Source: Nitrospirales bacterium (lineage in GTDB: Bacteria > Nitrospirota > Nitrospiria > Nitrospirales > UBA8639). Taken from it: a stretch of DNA of 34,421 nucleotides. The position numbers and the translations under genes are program-made. Below the pieces are notes generated by a model. The model searched no databases. It was not told the DNA's origin and was given only the letters and a program-made list of their open reading frames with translations. Within the stretch, counting starts at the first letter, position 1, and the number at the start of each line of letters is the position of its first letter. The DNA lies in contig JAJDBS010000035.1 in assembly GCA_029261235.1 (NCBI GenBank), positions 1 to 34,421 on the forward strand, read 5' to 3'. Of this stretch, positions 19,292 to 28,781 are shown in pieces.

Positions 19292-20563
19292 CTAGGATTC
19301 AGAACCGACAGGGGAGGGTTCTTCTGCTCCGGTTTCGCTGGCGACTTCTTCTTTAATGATCTGAACGCTTTTAATGGAGCGTTCATCTGCTTCTTGGATA
19401 ATGAGGAGACAATGGTCGGTGTTCACTTTTTCTCCGACGGTAGGAATATGGCCTAGTTCTTCAAGGATCAGCCCACTGATAGTATTTTGTTCATCATCCA
19501 ATTCCACTTCTAAGAATTCATTGATACGTCTCACTTCGGTTCGACCGTCCACCAAAATTTGATTTTTTCCCGTTCGACGAATCCATTCTTCATGAAGATC
19601 CCCTTCATCCAAGATTTCTCCGACGACTTCCTCTAATAAATCTTCGACAGTTACAAGGCCAATCACCCCTCCAAACTCATTGACCACTAAGGCAATATGA
19701 CGTTTTTCTTTTTGGAATTGTTTTAAGAGTTCATCTGCTGGTTTGGTTTCGGGAATAAAGAGTGTTGGTTTCGCCAGTTCATTCAGCTTTCGCTGTGTGT
19801 GTCCTTGTGCTAATTCCATGAGGGCATGGCTGCGATAGAGGATACCGGTAATATTATCTGGATTTCCATCATGAATGGGAATCCGTGAATATTTCGCTTT
19901 ATAGAGTTCCTGCCGTGCACCTTCCAGAGTTTGTGTCCCATCCAACATGAACATATAGATGCGTGGAGTCATGACATCTTCCGCAGTCACATCATTGAAC
20001 TCGAAGACGTTCTTAATCATCCTGACTTCGTCTGTTTCCAAGACCCCAGCTTTACCTCCGGCATCTAGCATGATCTTGAGTTCTTCCTCAGTAATAAAGG
20101 GGACGGTTAACCCTCGTCCGCCCGTGAGTTTGAGGATGAACGGTTCCAGAAAATACAGAAAAGGAAAAAAGAGCTGTTCAAGCCAATAGATGGGGTAGGC
20201 CAGAATTTGAACGGCGGTTTCTGCATATTTGGCGCAGAGCGTCTTAGGAACAATTTCACCAAATAATAAGACCATGAAGGTTAGAAGGCCCGTTGCGACG
20301 GCGACGGCCTCTGACCCAAACATCCGAATGGCAATTAAGGTGGCCAAAGATGCGGCCATGATATTCACAAGGTTGTTCCCGATTAGAATGGTCGAGAGTA
20401 GACGTTGGGGATTGGACCGCAGTCTCAGGGCCATTTTGGCCGCTTTGTGGCCTTCATCGGCCAATGTTTTCAATTTAGCTTCAGTAATGGAGAAGAAGGC
20501 GATTTCCGCCCCCGAGAAAAATGCTGACAATGCTAGACAGATAAAGACTGCGAGAAAATCCAT
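19292..20563 (-). CDS. CorC/HlyC-type (CNNM) membrane protein with CBS domains
   Basis: A 423-residue integral membrane protein of the hemolysin C/CorC group. The N-terminal CNNM (DUF21) domain has about four membrane segments, starting MDFLAVFICLALSAFFSGAE, with FSGAEIAFFS and GEIVPKTLCAKY as hallmarks. A CBS pair lies at about residues 195-320, beginning VTAEDVMTPRIYMFML and containing HIALVVNEFGGVIGLVTVED. The C-terminal CorC_HlyC domain has ILVDGRTEVRRINEFLEVEL. Such proteins are thought to move or sense divalent cations (Mg2+/Co2+); the name hemolysin is historical. The C-terminus ends in an acidic, serine-rich tail. It stands alone, convergent with the transglycosylase gene. Confidence 0.92.
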   Translation of the reverse strand: MDFLAVFICLALSAFFSGAEIAFFSITEAKLKTLADEGHKAAKMALRLRSNPQRLLSTILIGNNLVNIMAASLATLIAIRMFGSEAVAVATGLLTFMVLLFGEIVPKTLCAKYAETAVQILAYPIYWLEQLFFPFLYFLEPFILKLTGGRGLTVPFITEEELKIMLDAGGKAGVLETDEVRMIKNVFEFNDVTAEDVMTPRIYMFMLDGTQTLEGARQELYKAKYSRIPIHDGNPDNITGILYRSHALMELAQGHTQRKLNELAKPTLFIPETKPADELLKQFQKEKRHIALVVNEFGGVIGLVTVEDLLEEVVGEILDEGDLHEEWIRRTGKNQILVDGRTEVRRINEFLEVELDDEQNTISGLILEELGHIPTVGEKVNTDHCLLIIQEADERSIKSVQIIKEEVASETGAEEPSPVGSES

Positions 20564-20889
20564 AAGTGGATTAGCGTACTCCAGCAGAGCAACTACGAGA
20601 GATAGACCTAGAGGTAGTTACTTGATCAGCAGAACAGGCTATAGGGAAGAATGGAATCAGAAGGTGTTGCGAGGTATTAATAGTTTGGTCAGAGATGTCA
20701 TCGACGTTTCGATGTCTTGACCCATCCGTATTCATCTGAAAATAGGCTACCACACGGTAGGGGATTATGGCAATTACGGGTATGGAAATTCGAAAATTTA
20801 ATTGAATTTTCAATTAGTTAGGAATCAGAATCAGTCACAGCACTCCGGAATTCTTTACACGTTCCTAGATGAATTTCAGGGGAAGCCGC
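20564..20889. other. Spacer between two minus-strand genes
   Basis: About 326 bases. A minus-strand frame at 20571-20813 has no family features and is not called. Two small inverted repeats are visible (CATCGACGTTTCGATG at about 20699, AATTGAATTTTCAATT at about 20800), neither followed by a T-run that would make a good terminator. Confidence 0.3.
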
Positions 20890-22152
20890 TTATGATTTTT
20901 CCTCAATGCTGCGGCGGTCAATAAATCGATAGCATTGTCGATTTAAGACAGGGAACACTGAAAAAATAGGGGTTCCTGTTGGGAGGAGAGCACTGTCGAT
21001 ACCAGGATTGAGTGCAAGGTGTAGATTGATGAAATTAAAACTCAATCCTTCTTGCCAAGGTTGAGAGAGGTTTTCAACATACGCTCCGACTTTGTCTGAG
21101 GCATAAGAGCGGGTCATGAGTCCTGCCCCACCTTGGAGCCCATATTCCGCCAAATCAGGAGCCCCTTGGATGAGAAGTGAGACAATGGCTGCATCAAACC
21201 AAACTTTGATGTTGCACGCCACTTGGATGAACGGGCCTAAGCTTCCTGTATGTTCCAATATAGCCATGGGATACGTCAGCTCAGGAGGCAGGGAAGGATT
21301 GTCTTCTGAGGGGTGCCGAGGAAAATCAGGATCTTTAACTGCGGATACTGACACAAAAATTAAATTGGGATCTTGAAGGTCGACATCCAATACTTGTCCA
21401 TCATGGTAGCTGCACAATTTTCCCATTTCATACCGTAGAGGATAGGAATAACCCATCTTTCCATAAAAAATCCGAATGCCACCCTCTAAGGGCTCTTCTG
21501 GGCTTCGACTGATTTTTACATCAAATGGCAAGAGAATATGGAGGGGGTTGGTTCGCGCATTCATGAATGGAGCACAGGCACCAGGAAACTCTGTGTGAAT
21601 TGTTTCATTATCGGGCTCGAATTTTTTTGCTGTGCCACCAAAGTGCTGGGCAGTTTTTGCCTCTTTGGTTAATCGATATTTCTCTTGGTAATAGGTCGAT
21701 GCTCGTTTTTGAGCAATGTCTAAAAAATAATCTGGAAAATCTGTTTCGACAATTAAGCTTTGCCGGTCCAATGACTGTGGGCGAGAAACCTTCATGGCTT
21801 CGCTATATCGCTGTAGGTCGCTTTGCGTCTTTTTAATTAAGTGTTCAAGGTCCTGAGCTAATTCTGGATCGTGATATTGTGTGGTTGGTAATAATTGGCG
21901 AGCTTTTTGCATTAATTCTAGTTTCATTGTATAGCGCTTGGGCTCGGCAGCAAAGACGGTCGCTGTGGCCATCAATAAATTAAATTGTTCTTCGGGAAGT
22001 AATCCAAATTGACTTAGGTCGTTTTCTTTGACAAACGCTAAGGCTAAAGGACCAAATGCCTCTTCTTGACGAAGATTCAGGGTCAAGAGATAGTTGAGAT
22101 AGGCACGGGCGTTTTCTGGTGTCATGATGGCATCCCCATAAAAGCCTGGCAT
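20890..22152 (-). CDS. Conserved-looking hypothetical protein (about 420 residues)
   Basis: I do not recognise this family. The frame opens at a TTG (22179, 429 residues); ATG at 22152 is the first ATG, and ATG at 22125 has GGGGA eight bases upstream, so the start is open. There is no signal peptide or membrane helix. The first ~200 residues are helix-rich and charged (PENARAYLNYLLTLNLRQEE; KARQLLPTTQYHDPELAQDL). The remainder is richer in sheet and proline, with FPGACAPFMNARTNPLHIL, IRIFYGKMGYSYPLRYEMG, YPMAILEHTGSLGPFIQVA and a final NRQCYRFIDRR. Composition matches its neighbours and the length is substantial, so it is surely a gene. It is divergent from the coiled-coil gene at 22312. Confidence 0.75.
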   Translation of the reverse strand: MPGFYGDAIMTPENARAYLNYLLTLNLRQEEAFGPLALAFVKENDLSQFGLLPEEQFNLLMATATVFAAEPKRYTMKLELMQKARQLLPTTQYHDPELAQDLEHLIKKTQSDLQRYSEAMKVSRPQSLDRQSLIVETDFPDYFLDIAQKRASTYYQEKYRLTKEAKTAQHFGGTAKKFEPDNETIHTEFPGACAPFMNARTNPLHILLPFDVKISRSPEEPLEGGIRIFYGKMGYSYPLRYEMGKLCSYHDGQVLDVDLQDPNLIFVSVSAVKDPDFPRHPSEDNPSLPPELTYPMAILEHTGSLGPFIQVACNIKVWFDAAIVSLLIQGAPDLAEYGLQGGAGLMTRSYASDKVGAYVENLSQPWQEGLSFNFINLHLALNPGIDSALLPTGTPIFSVFPVLNRQCYRFIDRRSIEEKS

Positions 22153-22311
22153 TTTAAGATAACTCACTCGGTGGGGCAAGCGTGAAGGATGTTTCTTTAG
22201 TGCTGAAAGCGATGCGATCTATAATCATTGGTGTGTCTTCTGAAAAAAAAACTGTTGTGAGCAAGAAATCAGACCTATCATAGGATGAAAAAATGAAAGA
22301 GGGGGCTTCAA

Positions 22312-22731
22312 ATGAGTAATTCTTCAGCTATTCAGAACATGCGCAAGCGATTGGCTGTAGGTGTGTTTCTGGTGTGTTTTTTGTTTGGTCCGGCCCTTGT
22401 TTCAGTGGCCGCTGAGGGTGGGGCGAATCAGAAATCTCCTGCTTCCTCCTCTCAAGACAATATGGGTTTATCGACTGATACTCTTCAAAAACAGATCACT
22501 GATTTGGATAGTCAAATTCAAAAATTGCGTGAAAAGAGCTTAGAATTACAAGAAAAGACACGGGCGAAACTGCAAGCGCAATTGGAGTATTTTAAAAAAG
22601 AACGTGACACCTTGGTCCCTCGTATCGAAAAATTGCGGGATAATAGTGAACTGGCATGGCAAGATATCAAGGAGAATATTCAAAAGGTGATCGAAGATTT
22701 GAATGCTTCAGTTGATACAGTACAAGAATAA
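22312..22731 (+). CDS. Exported coiled-coil protein
   Basis: A 139-residue protein with an N-terminal basic segment (MRKR) and a hydrophobic signal core (LAVGVFLVCFLFGPALVSVA), cleaved probably after AAE or nearby. A short serine-rich linker and about 85 residues of uninterrupted heptad-like helix follow (LQKQITDLDSQIQKLREKSL onward). GAGGGGG eight to ten bases before the ATG supports the start. It is probably periplasmic and oligomeric. No catalytic motif is visible and the role is unknown. It is followed by mutS2 after 141 bases; a functional link is not evident. Confidence 0.7.
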   Translation: MSNSSAIQNMRKRLAVGVFLVCFLFGPALVSVAAEGGANQKSPASSSQDNMGLSTDTLQKQITDLDSQIQKLREKSLELQEKTRAKLQAQLEYFKKERDTLVPRIEKLRDNSELAWQDIKENIQKVIEDLNASVDTVQE

Positions 22732-22872
22732 TTTCTGAATGGTTTGTTCTTTTCCTCCCACTTGATCATGCTCTCTCTTCATCTCATATGATGATCGTTC
22801 TCTAGAATTTTTTCCATTTTCTTGTCGCCTAGGCTTGCATCAGCTTCCCTGCCTTTTTACACTTCATTCACG

Positions 22873-25278
22873 ATGAAAGTGCCGGCGCTCGTTGAACAGA
22901 CTGAACAGGTTTTAGAATGGCATCAATTACTTGATACGGTGGCCTCTCAAGCTGCTTCAAGTATGGGGGCCGAACTGTGCCATGCACTTCCATTTGCGAG
23001 AAATGTCGAAGAAGCGCGTCTACTACAACAAGCGACGTTCGAAATATTTCAACAACTTGACAGTGACTCGCCACTTTCAGCATTGAATTTTCCAGATATT
23101 CGTCCTCTTCTTGGTCGAGCAGCCAAGGGTGGTTTTTTAGAAGGTCTAGATTTACGGGATGTTTCCCTTGTGTTGTCGAAGAGTCAGGCTACGAAACGCT
23201 GGCTAGAAATTCATTGCGACTCATGCCCCACCGTCAGTACGCGGTCTGTTCAGCTTGCGGAACTCTCTTGGGTTCAACAAACGATTGATCATTGTATCGA
23301 CTCTCAGGGCGATCTGCGTGAATCAGCGAGTCCCGCCCTGCAGCAGCTCACCCAAAAAAGTCAGAATCTTCGCCAGTCTATGCGTGGGCGTTTGGAACGT
23401 CTCGTGTCGTCAGAACAGTACGAAGAACGGTTACAAGGCCAGTATTTTGCTGAACGGGAGAACCGCTATGTCATTCCCGTCAAAGTTGAACGGCAACATG
23501 AGATTGATGGAATTATTCATGATATTTCTAGCAGTGGCGCGACGGTTTTCATCGAACCTCGACACTTGATTGAAGCGAATAACGCAATTAAATTTGCCGA
23601 CCTGCAAGTGGCTCAAGAGACACGTCGAATTCTTCAAGATCTTTCCGATACCGTGGCTGAAAACGTTGGTCCTGTCCAAGGAAATATTCAACAACTGGCT
23701 GAGTTGGACTGTCTCGTCGCGAAAGCAAAATTCAGTAGGAAAATAGAGGGCTATCCCGTCCATTTGAATCTAGATCGTCGTATACAGCTTATCGATGCGA
23801 AGCACCCACTGTTGGTGCTATCCAAAGATTATGTGGTCGCCAATACAGTGACTCTCGATCAAGAGATTCATACCCTTATTATTTCTGGCCCGAATGCTGG
23901 AGGTAAGACGGTCACCCTCAAATTGGTAGGACTCATAGCCTTAATGGTGAAAGTTGGTCTTCTTCCGCCGTGCGCTCCCGATTCCGAAATGGTCTTTTTT
24001 GAACGTATCTATGCGGATATCGGGGATACACAAGATTTGCATAGAGATCTCTCTAGTTTTTCCGGTCATATTCTTTCACTCATTGCCTTACTTGAAGATT
24101 TGCGATTTCAGGAACAGGGTTCAGCTCATTTGTCTTTGGTGTTGTTGGATGAAGTCGGGAGTTCAACCGATCCCATTGAAGGTGCCGCCTTAGCCGAGGC
24201 AATCTTACACCGTCTGAGTGATTTAGGCTGTATCAATATTGTGACCACGCATTACCCCTCACTAAAAACATTGACCTATCGAAATCCGCATGTGCGAAAT
24301 GCCAGTCAGGAATTTGATCTCGAAAACCTTTCCCCCACCTATCGATTAATTGATGGTATTCCAGGTGGTTCGTCAGCCTTAGATATTGCTAACCGATTAG
24401 GCTTAGAACCAGGAATTCTTCAGGAAGCTCGCGGGTTGATTCAGCGAGAAGACCAGGATCTTGACTATATCTTTCAACGGTTGCAACAGACGTATTCCCA
24501 ATTGAATGAAGAGCGCTCGCAGGCCCATCAGCGGCATGAAGAAGCCAAGCGGATCTTTGACGAAGCCCATGTTCTTCGTGAGCAACTGACGACTCAAACA
24601 CGTGAGGAACGCAAGCGACATCGGCAGCAATGGCAGCGAGAATTTTCAAAAGCACAACGTCAGGTGGCCGAAATCGTTGAAACGCTGAAAAAAGAGAAAA
24701 GTCCATCTCGAGTGCAAGTGACACGTCGATCGATGGCTTCTATCGACCAACATATAAAAGAACAATTGCCTATACCTGAGGTATTCTCCCTTCCTAATCC
24801 CAAGGTAGGGGATCTGGTGGAAATTGATGAATTAGGCACCGTGGGTATCTTGCAAGATGATCCTGAAGGAAGAAAGCAGGTCTCTATTCGCGTAGGTTCG
24901 CAGACTATAAAAATTTCACCTTCAGCCGTACGCGTTGCGTCATCATCTCGTATAAAACAAAAGTCAAAATCGCGTGAACGGTATGCTGCTGGTTTTTCTT
25001 CTGTATCAAACGACTCTTCAATGAAGACAGGATTCTACCAACAAGAACATGATCTTCGAGGCGTACGATTGGAAGATGCCTTAGAGAGGACGACGGCCGC
25101 GTTAGATCAAGCCCTTATGGATCAAGCGAAATACGTGAAAATTATACATGGGCAGGGGACCGGTGCATTAAAGCTTGGCATACGAGAGTTTTGTCAGTCT
25201 TCCTCCTACATAGAAAACTATCGTGCAGGCGATTCAGCTGAAGGTGGAGATGGCGTCACGATTATCGAGTTACGATAA
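22873..25278 (+). CDS. mutS2: MutS2 family protein (ATPase with Smr domain)
   Basis: MutS2 lacks the mismatch-recognition domain of MutS. Known members limit recombination or rescue collided ribosomes. The frame opens at TTG 22822, but ATG 22873 gives the usual opening of the family (LEWHQLLDTVASQAASSMG), leaving about 801 residues. The core has ENRYVIPVKVERQHEIDGII and HDISSSGATVFIEP. Walker A is SGPNAGGKTVTLK at about residue 340, and Walker B is LVLLDEVGSSTDP with the family signature GAALAEAIL. A long coiled coil (about 520-620) follows. The last 80 residues form an Smr domain with HDLRGVRLEDALERT and IIHGQGTGALKLGIREF, the nuclease-type HGxGxG being present. Confidence 0.95.
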   Translation: MKVPALVEQTEQVLEWHQLLDTVASQAASSMGAELCHALPFARNVEEARLLQQATFEIFQQLDSDSPLSALNFPDIRPLLGRAAKGGFLEGLDLRDVSLVLSKSQATKRWLEIHCDSCPTVSTRSVQLAELSWVQQTIDHCIDSQGDLRESASPALQQLTQKSQNLRQSMRGRLERLVSSEQYEERLQGQYFAERENRYVIPVKVERQHEIDGIIHDISSSGATVFIEPRHLIEANNAIKFADLQVAQETRRILQDLSDTVAENVGPVQGNIQQLAELDCLVAKAKFSRKIEGYPVHLNLDRRIQLIDAKHPLLVLSKDYVVANTVTLDQEIHTLIISGPNAGGKTVTLKLVGLIALMVKVGLLPPCAPDSEMVFFERIYADIGDTQDLHRDLSSFSGHILSLIALLEDLRFQEQGSAHLSLVLLDEVGSSTDPIEGAALAEAILHRLSDLGCINIVTTHYPSLKTLTYRNPHVRNASQEFDLENLSPTYRLIDGIPGGSSALDIANRLGLEPGILQEARGLIQREDQDLDYIFQRLQQTYSQLNEERSQAHQRHEEAKRIFDEAHVLREQLTTQTREERKRHRQQWQREFSKAQRQVAEIVETLKKEKSPSRVQVTRRSMASIDQHIKEQLPIPEVFSLPNPKVGDLVEIDELGTVGILQDDPEGRKQVSIRVGSQTIKISPSAVRVASSSRIKQKSKSRERYAAGFSSVSNDSSMKTGFYQQEHDLRGVRLEDALERTTAALDQALMDQAKYVKIIHGQGTGALKLGIREFCQSSSYIENYRAGDSAEGGDGVTIIELR

Positions 25279-25775
25279 AATCTGGGGTTTATGGCGGAGA
25301 GACCACTTGCTTTATACGTGTCTGACCCTAAAAGACATCGATTCATCGATATTCGTTAATTTCTGATACGTCATAAAAGAAGGCCTGTGTTGGAGATCCT
25401 GTCCTCGGTAAAGTGTCGTTCTAACTGGCAGTATGATTTTTTTTAGGGCTTGATCATCCTTCCGTTGATTGACTGATCAGTAGCATTTGGCGAGCGTGGG
25501 TGGATCAATTGCCGCTCTGGAAGGAATTAGATCTAGATCGCTGGTTGGGGTTGATTAGGAAGGCCTAACTGAGAATCGTCTTCTGTGCGATGCAGAGGTT
25601 AGAGGAGAGAGTGGAAGCGAATTGCTGTGAGTGGATGGGGGGTGACCATTTGACAGTATCGATTATGGGCACCCCTCATATCATCGGAATGGGTTTACCT
25701 TAAACCGAACGCGTGGGCAAGCTTTTGTGATGGCGACAAGCTGAATCAGGGTTGCACGCTGCCTTTGGACTGAGC
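25279..25775. other. Spacer after mutS2 with a possible transposase relic
   Basis: Nearly 500 bases without an intact gene. A 31-codon segment at 25473-25568 looks like a transposase fragment (listed separately). A second short piece near 25650-25735 reads DYGHPSYHRNGFTLNRTRGQ in another frame, perhaps from the same element. No terminator is clear after mutS2. Confidence 0.35.
25473..25568 (+). pseudogene. Possible transposase relic
   Basis: This frame has no start codon and reads SSIWRAWVDQLPLWKELDLD followed by RWLG, then TAA. The pattern 'W..W...LW..L.LD..L' resembles the N-terminal part of IS1634/IS4-type transposases that I remember ('LWRALGLD'). The match is short and unverified, and no terminal repeats are visible. 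Confidence 0.25.
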
Positions 25776-26372
25776 TCAATGACGTTGCTTCCATCGATAC
25801 CCTGCCAGGCCAAGTAGGCCAGTCGCCAGAAGGAGGGCCGTGCCAGGTTCCGGTACGGCAGGGCCGCCGGCACTCATGCCTGTTACGGTACTCACGCCAT
25901 CGAAATTTAGACCATCTGCAGCAAAACTATACTCCAGGGTGTTATTTGGTGAGGTGGGTAGGATCGCTCCTCCTATATCCCACCCGATTGCCTCTACTAC
26001 CACCTCTATCATTATAGCTGGGGTAGAAGGGTTAGGTACCGTGAGGGTGAAACCCATGAAGTCGGCACTGAGAACCTGGGTGATATCATTGAAAGTTAAA
26101 GGAAATGGAGGGTTGGCAGGCAATGGAGAGTTGGTGAGTTCAAGGTTCAAAGCGGTAATTGGCAATAGTGCCATGGTGTCATAACTAAACGTTCCTGTTA
26201 AATCTGCGTCAAGCCCACCAACGGCGGTCAGTTCGTAGTCAATAGTATCAGCCTGTGCGAGAGGTAGGGAGAGAGGCATCAAGATGAGGGTCAGGAACAC
26301 CATAACCAGTAACGAACTGCTTCTTCGTGGTTGTTTGATCGTGGATTCCATAACTGAGTGGTGCTGAATCAT
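25776..26372 (-). CDS. PEP-CTERM sorting-domain protein
   Basis: A 198-residue exported protein. It has an N-terminal signal peptide (basic KQPRRSSS, hydrophobic LLVMVFLTLILMPLSLPLA, cleavage near AQA), a central beta-rich domain of about 125 residues with many Thr, Pro and Asp, and a C-terminal sorting tag: VPEPGTALLLATGLLGLAGY followed by RWKQRH. The tag matches the PEP-CTERM motif processed by exosortase (EpsH), which handles surface or exopolymer-linked proteins in biofilm formers. The central domain matches no family I know. AAAGGGA six to seven bases before the ATG at 26372 supports the start. It is transcribed alone; exosortase is not in the window. Confidence 0.85.
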   Translation of the reverse strand: MIQHHSVMESTIKQPRRSSSLLVMVFLTLILMPLSLPLAQADTIDYELTAVGGLDADLTGTFSYDTMALLPITALNLELTNSPLPANPPFPLTFNDITQVLSADFMGFTLTVPNPSTPAIMIEVVVEAIGWDIGGAILPTSPNNTLEYSFAADGLNFDGVSTVTGMSAGGPAVPEPGTALLLATGLLGLAGYRWKQRH

Positions 26373-26751
26373 CGGTTTCCCTTTCTTTACGTGCTAATAG
26401 TTCCTGATTTAATCAAGGGCGGATTTCGGTTCACAACTCGATCGATAAATGCTTCTTTGAGGCCAATAGTCAGGGCTTAGATCTCCTGCTAAATCATCTA
26501 GATGCGCTTGATTCTAGGCTGTTCTCGGGTAGTAAAAACCGTAACATTGAATATGTCTTATGTATAGCTTAGTCGATTGACCGATATGATTGTGTTCCTG
26601 AGCCAGGGCTAATTGGGGCAACGAGGCTAGAGAGGGTGGAAATAAACTAAAGCACATTCACCACTATGAAAAGTGAAATTCTTGAAACGATAAATGACCT
26701 GCACCAGGGGCTGTAGTTGACGGTTTCTTCTGCCGCTAGATCTTGTAGTGG
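26373..26751. other. Spacer between glgE and the PEP-CTERM gene
   Basis: About 380 bases without a coding frame or a strong terminator. It must hold the promoter of the PEP-CTERM gene; TTGTGA and TTAAAT near its right end are weak candidates only. Confidence 0.3.
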
Positions 26752-28704
26752 TTACCAGTGGATGTTAAATAGAGCGGCAGGTTCTGTTTGGGGGTCGAGG
26801 CGGATGATGTATTCCGGTCCTACGACGTCGTGCTGATAGTCTTGAATGAGTTCATGGAGGTGATAGGGAGCAGTTGTAGGAATACCGAATTCTTCTAGAG
26901 GAATCGTGAGCCGGGCTTCCTGTGTGTGGTAGGGATCCATGTTGACCGCGAAGAGGAGAATATTCGTTTGGTCTGGAGTCATCTTGCCATAGAACAGAAT
27001 GTGTTCATTATCGGATTGGTAAAATTTCAGATTGGTAAAGGCCTGTAAGGCAAGATTGGCCCGTCGGATTTGATTGATGCGGGTAATGTAGTCTCGAATA
27101 TTCCCTGGACGATCCCAGTCCCAGTGGCGGATTTCATATTTTTCAGAATTCTTATATTCCTCGGTTCCTGGAATAGCCTGATTTTCACAGAGTTCATAGC
27201 TGTTATAGATGCCATACGTGGTTGATAAGGTCGCGGCTAAGAAGAAGCGAAATTTAAATGCTGGGCGTCCGGCCTCTTGGAGAATCGGTGGGAGGATATC
27301 AGGTGTGGTAGGGAAAAAGTTCGGGCGAAAATATTCTTTCATTTCGGATTGCGTGAGTTCAGTCAGATATTCAGTCATCTCTTGCTTGGAATTGCGCCAG
27401 GTGAAATAGGTGTAGGATTGCGTAAATCCAGATTTGGCCAAGACCTGCATCATTTTTGGTTTGGTGAAGGCTTCTGCTAAAAAAAGTACATCAGGATGTT
27501 CTCGTTGAATCTCTCCAATCACCCATTCCCAGAAGACGACTGGTTTTGTATGAGGATTGTCCACTCGAAAAATTTTTACGCCATGTTCAATCCAGAAAAG
27601 CAGCACATGCTTCATCTCCTGCCAGATCTCTTGCCAGTCTTTTGAATAGAAATCGAACGCATAGATATCTTCATATTTTTTAGGCGGGTTTTCCGCGTAT
27701 TTAATCGTGCCATCGGGTCGTTGTTTAAACCACGTAGGATGTTGTGTAACGTATGGATGGTCAGGCGTGGCATTGATGGCAAAGTCCAATGCGATTTCCA
27801 TCCCGTGATTGCGCACGGCTTCTTGGAAACTATCAAATTCCTGCAGCGTACCTAAAGCAGGTTCAACCGCATCATGGCCTCCATGTTGACTGCCAATGGC
27901 CCAGGGACTTCCTGGGTCTCCAGGGTTGGCCGTTAGGCTATTATTGCGGCCTTTTCGATTGGTTTCTCCGATGGGATGGATTGGCGCAAGATACAAAATA
28001 TCAAATCCCATATCTCGGATAATCGGAAGTCGTGCTTCACAATCTTTAAAGGTTCCTCCTTTTCCTTCTGTTGTGCCTTCCGAACGGGGAAAGATTTCAT
28101 ACCAAGCCCCATTATACGCTCGGTCTCGATCCACGATCACTTCAAGTTCTTGCTTATACAATGTCCATGCGGCGCGGTGTTCATATTGGTCCATGAGTAG
28201 GCCAAGTTGGGGATCTAAGGCAATGGCGATCTGGCTCTCTTGATCTTGAGCCTGGCTCCATTTGCTCAGCCATGTTGTCAGTGCTGTTCGGTCCGAACCC
28301 TTCGATAGAAAGAGAGTTTCTGTCACTTGCGCATGACCTTCTAGTAATTCACTGGTCATATCCGGAATCACGCCATGTTTTTTCTCAAGTTCAATCTTCC
28401 ACGTTTCATATGTCTTGACGTAGGCCCCCACGGTGTAGATATAACGCGTGTTTGCTGACAGTGATAATGAGCCGGCCCATTGATCATTGTCGACATGATG
28501 CATGGGTGTTTCTTGCCAAGTTTTCTCATCTAAAATTTTGTATCGAAGCTTGGCCGCAATGGTGTCATGGCCTTCTTTGAAAATATCGGCTGTGACTTCA
28601 AATGTTTCTCCGACGATTCGTTTGACCGGATAGCGCCCTCCATCGAGCTCTGGTTTGACCTGTTCAATGACGATTGTCTGAAGTGTTTTCGGCATTTTTG
28701 CCAT
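26752..28704 (-). CDS. glgE: Alpha-1,4-glucan:maltose-1-phosphate maltosyltransferase
   Basis: GlgE (GH13 subfamily 3) extends alpha-1,4-glucan with maltose from maltose-1-phosphate, in the trehalose-to-glycogen route. It is 650 residues, typical. An N-terminal beta domain (about 1-110) is followed by a helical linker and the catalytic barrel with YNGAWYEIFPRSEG and DILYLAPIHPIGETNRKGRN. The nucleophile is D382 in VKIFRVDNPHTKP, and the acid/base is E411 in LFLAEAFTKP. The maltose-1-phosphate region has TYFTWRNSK and FRPNFFPTTPDILP, and a C-terminal beta domain ends at FNIHW. AAAGGAG seven bases before the ATG supports the start. The usual partners (treS, mak/pep2, glgB) are not beside it, so they must be elsewhere. 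Confidence 0.96.
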   Translation of the reverse strand: MAKMPKTLQTIVIEQVKPELDGGRYPVKRIVGETFEVTADIFKEGHDTIAAKLRYKILDEKTWQETPMHHVDNDQWAGSLSLSANTRYIYTVGAYVKTYETWKIELEKKHGVIPDMTSELLEGHAQVTETLFLSKGSDRTALTTWLSKWSQAQDQESQIAIALDPQLGLLMDQYEHRAAWTLYKQELEVIVDRDRAYNGAWYEIFPRSEGTTEGKGGTFKDCEARLPIIRDMGFDILYLAPIHPIGETNRKGRNNSLTANPGDPGSPWAIGSQHGGHDAVEPALGTLQEFDSFQEAVRNHGMEIALDFAINATPDHPYVTQHPTWFKQRPDGTIKYAENPPKKYEDIYAFDFYSKDWQEIWQEMKHVLLFWIEHGVKIFRVDNPHTKPVVFWEWVIGEIQREHPDVLFLAEAFTKPKMMQVLAKSGFTQSYTYFTWRNSKQEMTEYLTELTQSEMKEYFRPNFFPTTPDILPPILQEAGRPAFKFRFFLAATLSTTYGIYNSYELCENQAIPGTEEYKNSEKYEIRHWDWDRPGNIRDYITRINQIRRANLALQAFTNLKFYQSDNEHILFYGKMTPDQTNILLFAVNMDPYHTQEARLTIPLEEFGIPTTAPYHLHELIQDYQHDVVGPEYIIRLDPQTEPAALFNIHW

Positions 28705-28781
28705 GGATAGCTCCTTTAAAAATGCACAGTCTTTTTAGCATTTAACTGAAATTTCGAGTTTTTCAGAGTTCAAGCCATGGT

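Noticed and set aside
19265-19310. Inverted repeat CGGTTCT/AGAACCG at the end of the CorC-type gene as a terminator
   Set aside because: The 12-base loop and lack of a T-run make it a poor terminator.
20571-20813. 80-codon minus-strand frame
   Set aside because: No family pattern and no start signal; lies in a spacer with small inverted repeats.
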